DNA of 8,496 nt, taken from NCBI GenBank assembly GCA_027310235.1, contig DAIDBF010000054.1:1-8496 (forward strand), written 5' to 3'. The DNA comes from a bacterium. Its GTDB lineage: Bacteria > Patescibacteriota > Minisyncoccia > UBA6257 > GWB1-50-10. This document shows positions 6,868-8,496 of this stretch, one piece after another. The notes beneath the pieces are model-generated. The model saw only the letters and a list, made by a program, of their open reading frames with translations. It made no database searches and had not been told where the DNA came from. The position numbers and the translations under genes were made by a program. How positions within the stretch are numbered: the first letter of the stretch is position 1; each line of letters begins with the position of its first letter.

Positions 6868-7573
6868 AAGAACGGCCACGGATGTTTTCATACTTTGCGG
6901 TGGGCAAGGAACGAGGTTGCGTTCCGTGGTTTCCGACAAGCCGAAAGTTCTGGTTGAGGTCGGCGGCAAACCCTTTTTGGATATTCTTCTTGAAGATCTT
7001 TTCCATCAAGGATTTAAACGGATTGTTCTCGGCGTAGGGTATCTGAGAAGTCATATAATCGAACGCTATCAGGGCGACAAGAGAATATTTTTTTCAGAAG
7101 AAGAAAAACCAATGGGAACCGGCGGGGCAGTGAAGTACGCGGCGCCGCTCATCACAAGTGAACATCTTCTTGTCATGAACGGCGATTCATTTTGCGAAGT
7201 TGACTATGCGTGTCTGCAGGGTTTTCATTTTTCAAAGGGAGCCCTTCTTTCGATGGTACTCACACAATCAACTGATCGCACCGATACGGGGAATGTGACG
7301 TTGGACGCCTCAGGTCGGATCATAGATTTTCAGGAGAAGAGCGGTACGAGCAGTCTTATAAACGCGGGCATTTATCTTATGCACCGGGATGCCCTCACTT
7401 ATATGCCCTCGGAAGACGTGTTCTCGATAGAGCACGATTTCTTCCCGAGTATTCTCAAAAAACCGTGTTACGGTTTTGTGATGGAGAGTAAGGTGATGGA
7501 TATTGGTACGCCGGAACGGTATCACATAATCAACGCTTATTTCCGTGAACGGTTTCGAGATAATCCGCAGTAG
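6848..7573 (+). CDS. hddC: Sugar-1-phosphate nucleotidyltransferase, D-glycero-alpha-D-manno-heptose 1-phosphate guanylyltransferase-like
   Basis: A 241-residue NTP_transferase-fold protein that would join a nucleoside monophosphate (GMP in HddC) to a sugar 1-phosphate. The pyrophosphorylase signature is LCGGQGTRLRS (16-26), followed by KPKVLVEVGGKPF (31-43). MGTGGAV (89-95) contacts the base/sugar in this fold, NGD (111-113) gives the metal-binding aspartate, and DIGTPERY (218-225) is the C-terminal block. No hexapeptide-repeat domain is present, as in HddC. The start is ATG 6848, inside the end of the kinase gene (20-base overlap). A TTG at 6812 is in frame but would add 12 residues unlike the family. 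GGGAG at 6822-6826 is too far upstream to serve either well. Nucleotide specificity (GDP versus other) is inferred from the HddA-like neighbour, not from residues. Confidence 0.86.
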   Translation: MDPQSSERTATDVFILCGGQGTRLRSVVSDKPKVLVEVGGKPFLDILLEDLFHQGFKRIVLGVGYLRSHIIERYQGDKRIFFSEEEKPMGTGGAVKYAAPLITSEHLLVMNGDSFCEVDYACLQGFHFSKGALLSMVLTQSTDRTDTGNVTLDASGRIIDFQEKSGTSSLINAGIYLMHRDALTYMPSEDVFSIEHDFFPSILKKPCYGFVMESKVMDIGTPERYHIINAYFRERFRDNPQ

Positions 7574-7581
7574 TTTTATTC

Positions 7582-8496
7582 ATGTATTGTGGAGGTAAAC
7601 CGGAACATTACATCCGCGTGGCGAACGTTCTCCTGATAGCCACGATTTTCAGCTTGGCCTGGCGCCCATTGCACATTCGAGGCATTACTGCAATCCCTAT
7701 TCCCGTTTCGGAACTCCTTGCGGTTGCTATTGGTTTTGTGCTTGCGGTTTGTGCGGTACGCGCATCTCTCCCGTATGCGAAAGAGCTTTTCGCGATTCTT
7801 AAGAAACGATACTGGTTTCTTGTAATTTTACTCATGGCGCCACTTCTCGGTCTTCTCGGAAGCTCATTCTCCGGATTTGCATGGCAGGAATATGCGCTCA
7901 GAGCTGCAATCGACTATGCGTTGCTTCTTTTTGCTTTATTCTTTTTCGCGGTAACCACATACCTCGTTTTTATACATCCGCGCATTCTCAAATCTATTTT
8001 TATAACGATTGCGGTCTCGTCCATTCCCTTCTGGGTTGCGCTCCACGACGCTTTCAGTCCATTTTTTATCGCGCTCCGCGACAATCGACTTCGCGGTGCG
8101 GCGAGCGGACCGAATGAATTTGCAGGATGGATTGCGTTGGGACTCACCATCTCTATCGTTTTTTTCTTGTGGGAAGACAAGAAAAGCAGGTGGTGGTGGC
8201 TCGCGAACGCCTGCGTTATTGCGCCACTCTTTTTATGGACTGCCTCGCGTGCAGCGTGGCTTGTTGCAGCATCAGCATCTCTCGTTGTAGGAATCCTCTT
8301 TCTAAAAGAACAATTCTCGCGCAAAAGGATAATCCTCTTGGGAATAATGTCGCTTAGCCTCTTGATCTCGCTTGTTTTTGGTTTCCTCGTCATGCCTGCA
8401 CAATCACGAGTGGTTACCGCGACGCGCGTTGCGAGCCCGTTCGTGAACAGTAAAGCAATTCCCGTGATCGCTTACTCGGTCGCGGAGGGAGTGTTC
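7582..8496 (+). CDS. O-antigen ligase / Wzy-like polymerase, N-terminal part (3' end outside window)
   Basis: An open frame of 305 codons runs off the window end. It is very hydrophobic, with about eight or nine likely membrane helices (roughly 13-29, 36-59, 78-96, 106-131, 137-157, 179-197, 205-222, 224-241, 249-271). RLRGAASGPNEFAGW (169-183) followed by WTASRAAWL (219-227) matches the Wzy_C/O-antigen ligase pattern of G-x-x-x-N-P/E-N and T-x-SRGA before the large periplasmic loop, which seems to begin near residue 272. Such proteins polymerise or ligate lipid-linked glycans at the outer face of the cytoplasmic membrane. The gene starts 8 bases after the nucleotidyltransferase stop. ATG 7582 lacks a Shine-Dalgarno sequence, while a perfect GGAGGT (7591-7596) lies inside codons 4-5; a GTG at 7618 is the next in-frame start but 21 bases away. 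Ligase and polymerase cannot be told apart from this part. Confidence 0.75.
   Translation, partial: MYCGGKPEHYIRVANVLLIATIFSLAWRPLHIRGITAIPIPVSELLAVAIGFVLAVCAVRASLPYAKELFAILKKRYWFLVILLMAPLLGLLGSSFSGFAWQEYALRAAIDYALLLFALFFFAVTTYLVFIHPRILKSIFITIAVSSIPFWVALHDAFSPFFIALRDNRLRGAASGPNEFAGWIALGLTISIVFFLWEDKKSRWWWLANACVIAPLFLWTASRAAWLVAASASLVVGILFLKEQFSRKRIILLGIMSLSLLISLVFGFLVMPAQSRVVTATRVASPFVNSKAIPVIAYSVAEGVF

Noticed and set aside
7914..8393. A 159-codon - strand frame opposite the ligase gene
   Set aside because: No motifs; the + strand frame has membrane helices and the ligase signature.
1..8496. tRNA, rRNA, CRISPR array, insertion sequence or defence system
   Set aside because: No cloverleaf-like sequence, regular direct repeats, transposase motifs or defence domains were seen; almost all bases are in recognisable glycan genes.

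Overview
The window is part of a surface-polysaccharide (O-antigen or capsule type) biosynthesis locus. Eight genes run on the + strand and one, a sugar O-methyltransferase, runs against them. Genes are tightly packed: most gaps are 6-60 bases, two gene pairs overlap, and no stretch over 300 bases lacks a gene. UGA, UAA and UAG all appear as stops, so the standard code fits. Few starts have a Shine-Dalgarno sequence at normal spacing. The gene mix, compact layout and roughly balanced base composition (judged by eye) would suit a Patescibacteria/CPR (Parcubacteria-like) genome. That is an inference from style; no rRNA or ribosomal protein marker is present to prove it.

Layout. Bases 1-395 hold the 3' end of a CgeB-like glycosyltransferase. 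It converges, across six bases, on a sugar O-methyltransferase at 402-1640 (- strand). A 60-base divergent region follows. A C-methyltransferase with a zinc-binding N-terminus (1701-2948) and an NAD-dependent sugar epimerase/reductase (2961-3896) then form a pair. Next comes a 98-base gap with a nested inverted repeat (probable terminator) and a likely promoter. The second + strand unit follows: an SDR-fold protein that lacks the usual catalytic tyrosine (3995-4894), a GT2 glycosyltransferase (4904-5869), an HddA-like GHMP sugar kinase (5866-6867), an HddC-like sugar-1-phosphate nucleotidyltransferase (6848-7573), and the first 305 codons of an O-antigen ligase/Wzy-like membrane protein (7582 to the window end).

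How the genes fit together. The kinase and nucleotidyltransferase match the two activating steps that make a GDP-D,D-heptose (or similar) donor from a sugar 7-phosphate. The partner isomerase (GmhA) and phosphatase (GmhB) are not in the window. The SDR proteins and the C-methyltransferase would tailor a nucleotide-linked keto-sugar, and the O-methyltransferase would cap a hydroxyl. The glycosyltransferases would assemble the unit and the ligase/polymerase would act on the lipid-linked product. Neither SDR carries the Asp-Glu pair of an NDP-sugar 4,6-dehydratase, so the keto-sugar source for the C-methyltransferase must lie elsewhere. The exact sugar cannot be named from sequence alone.
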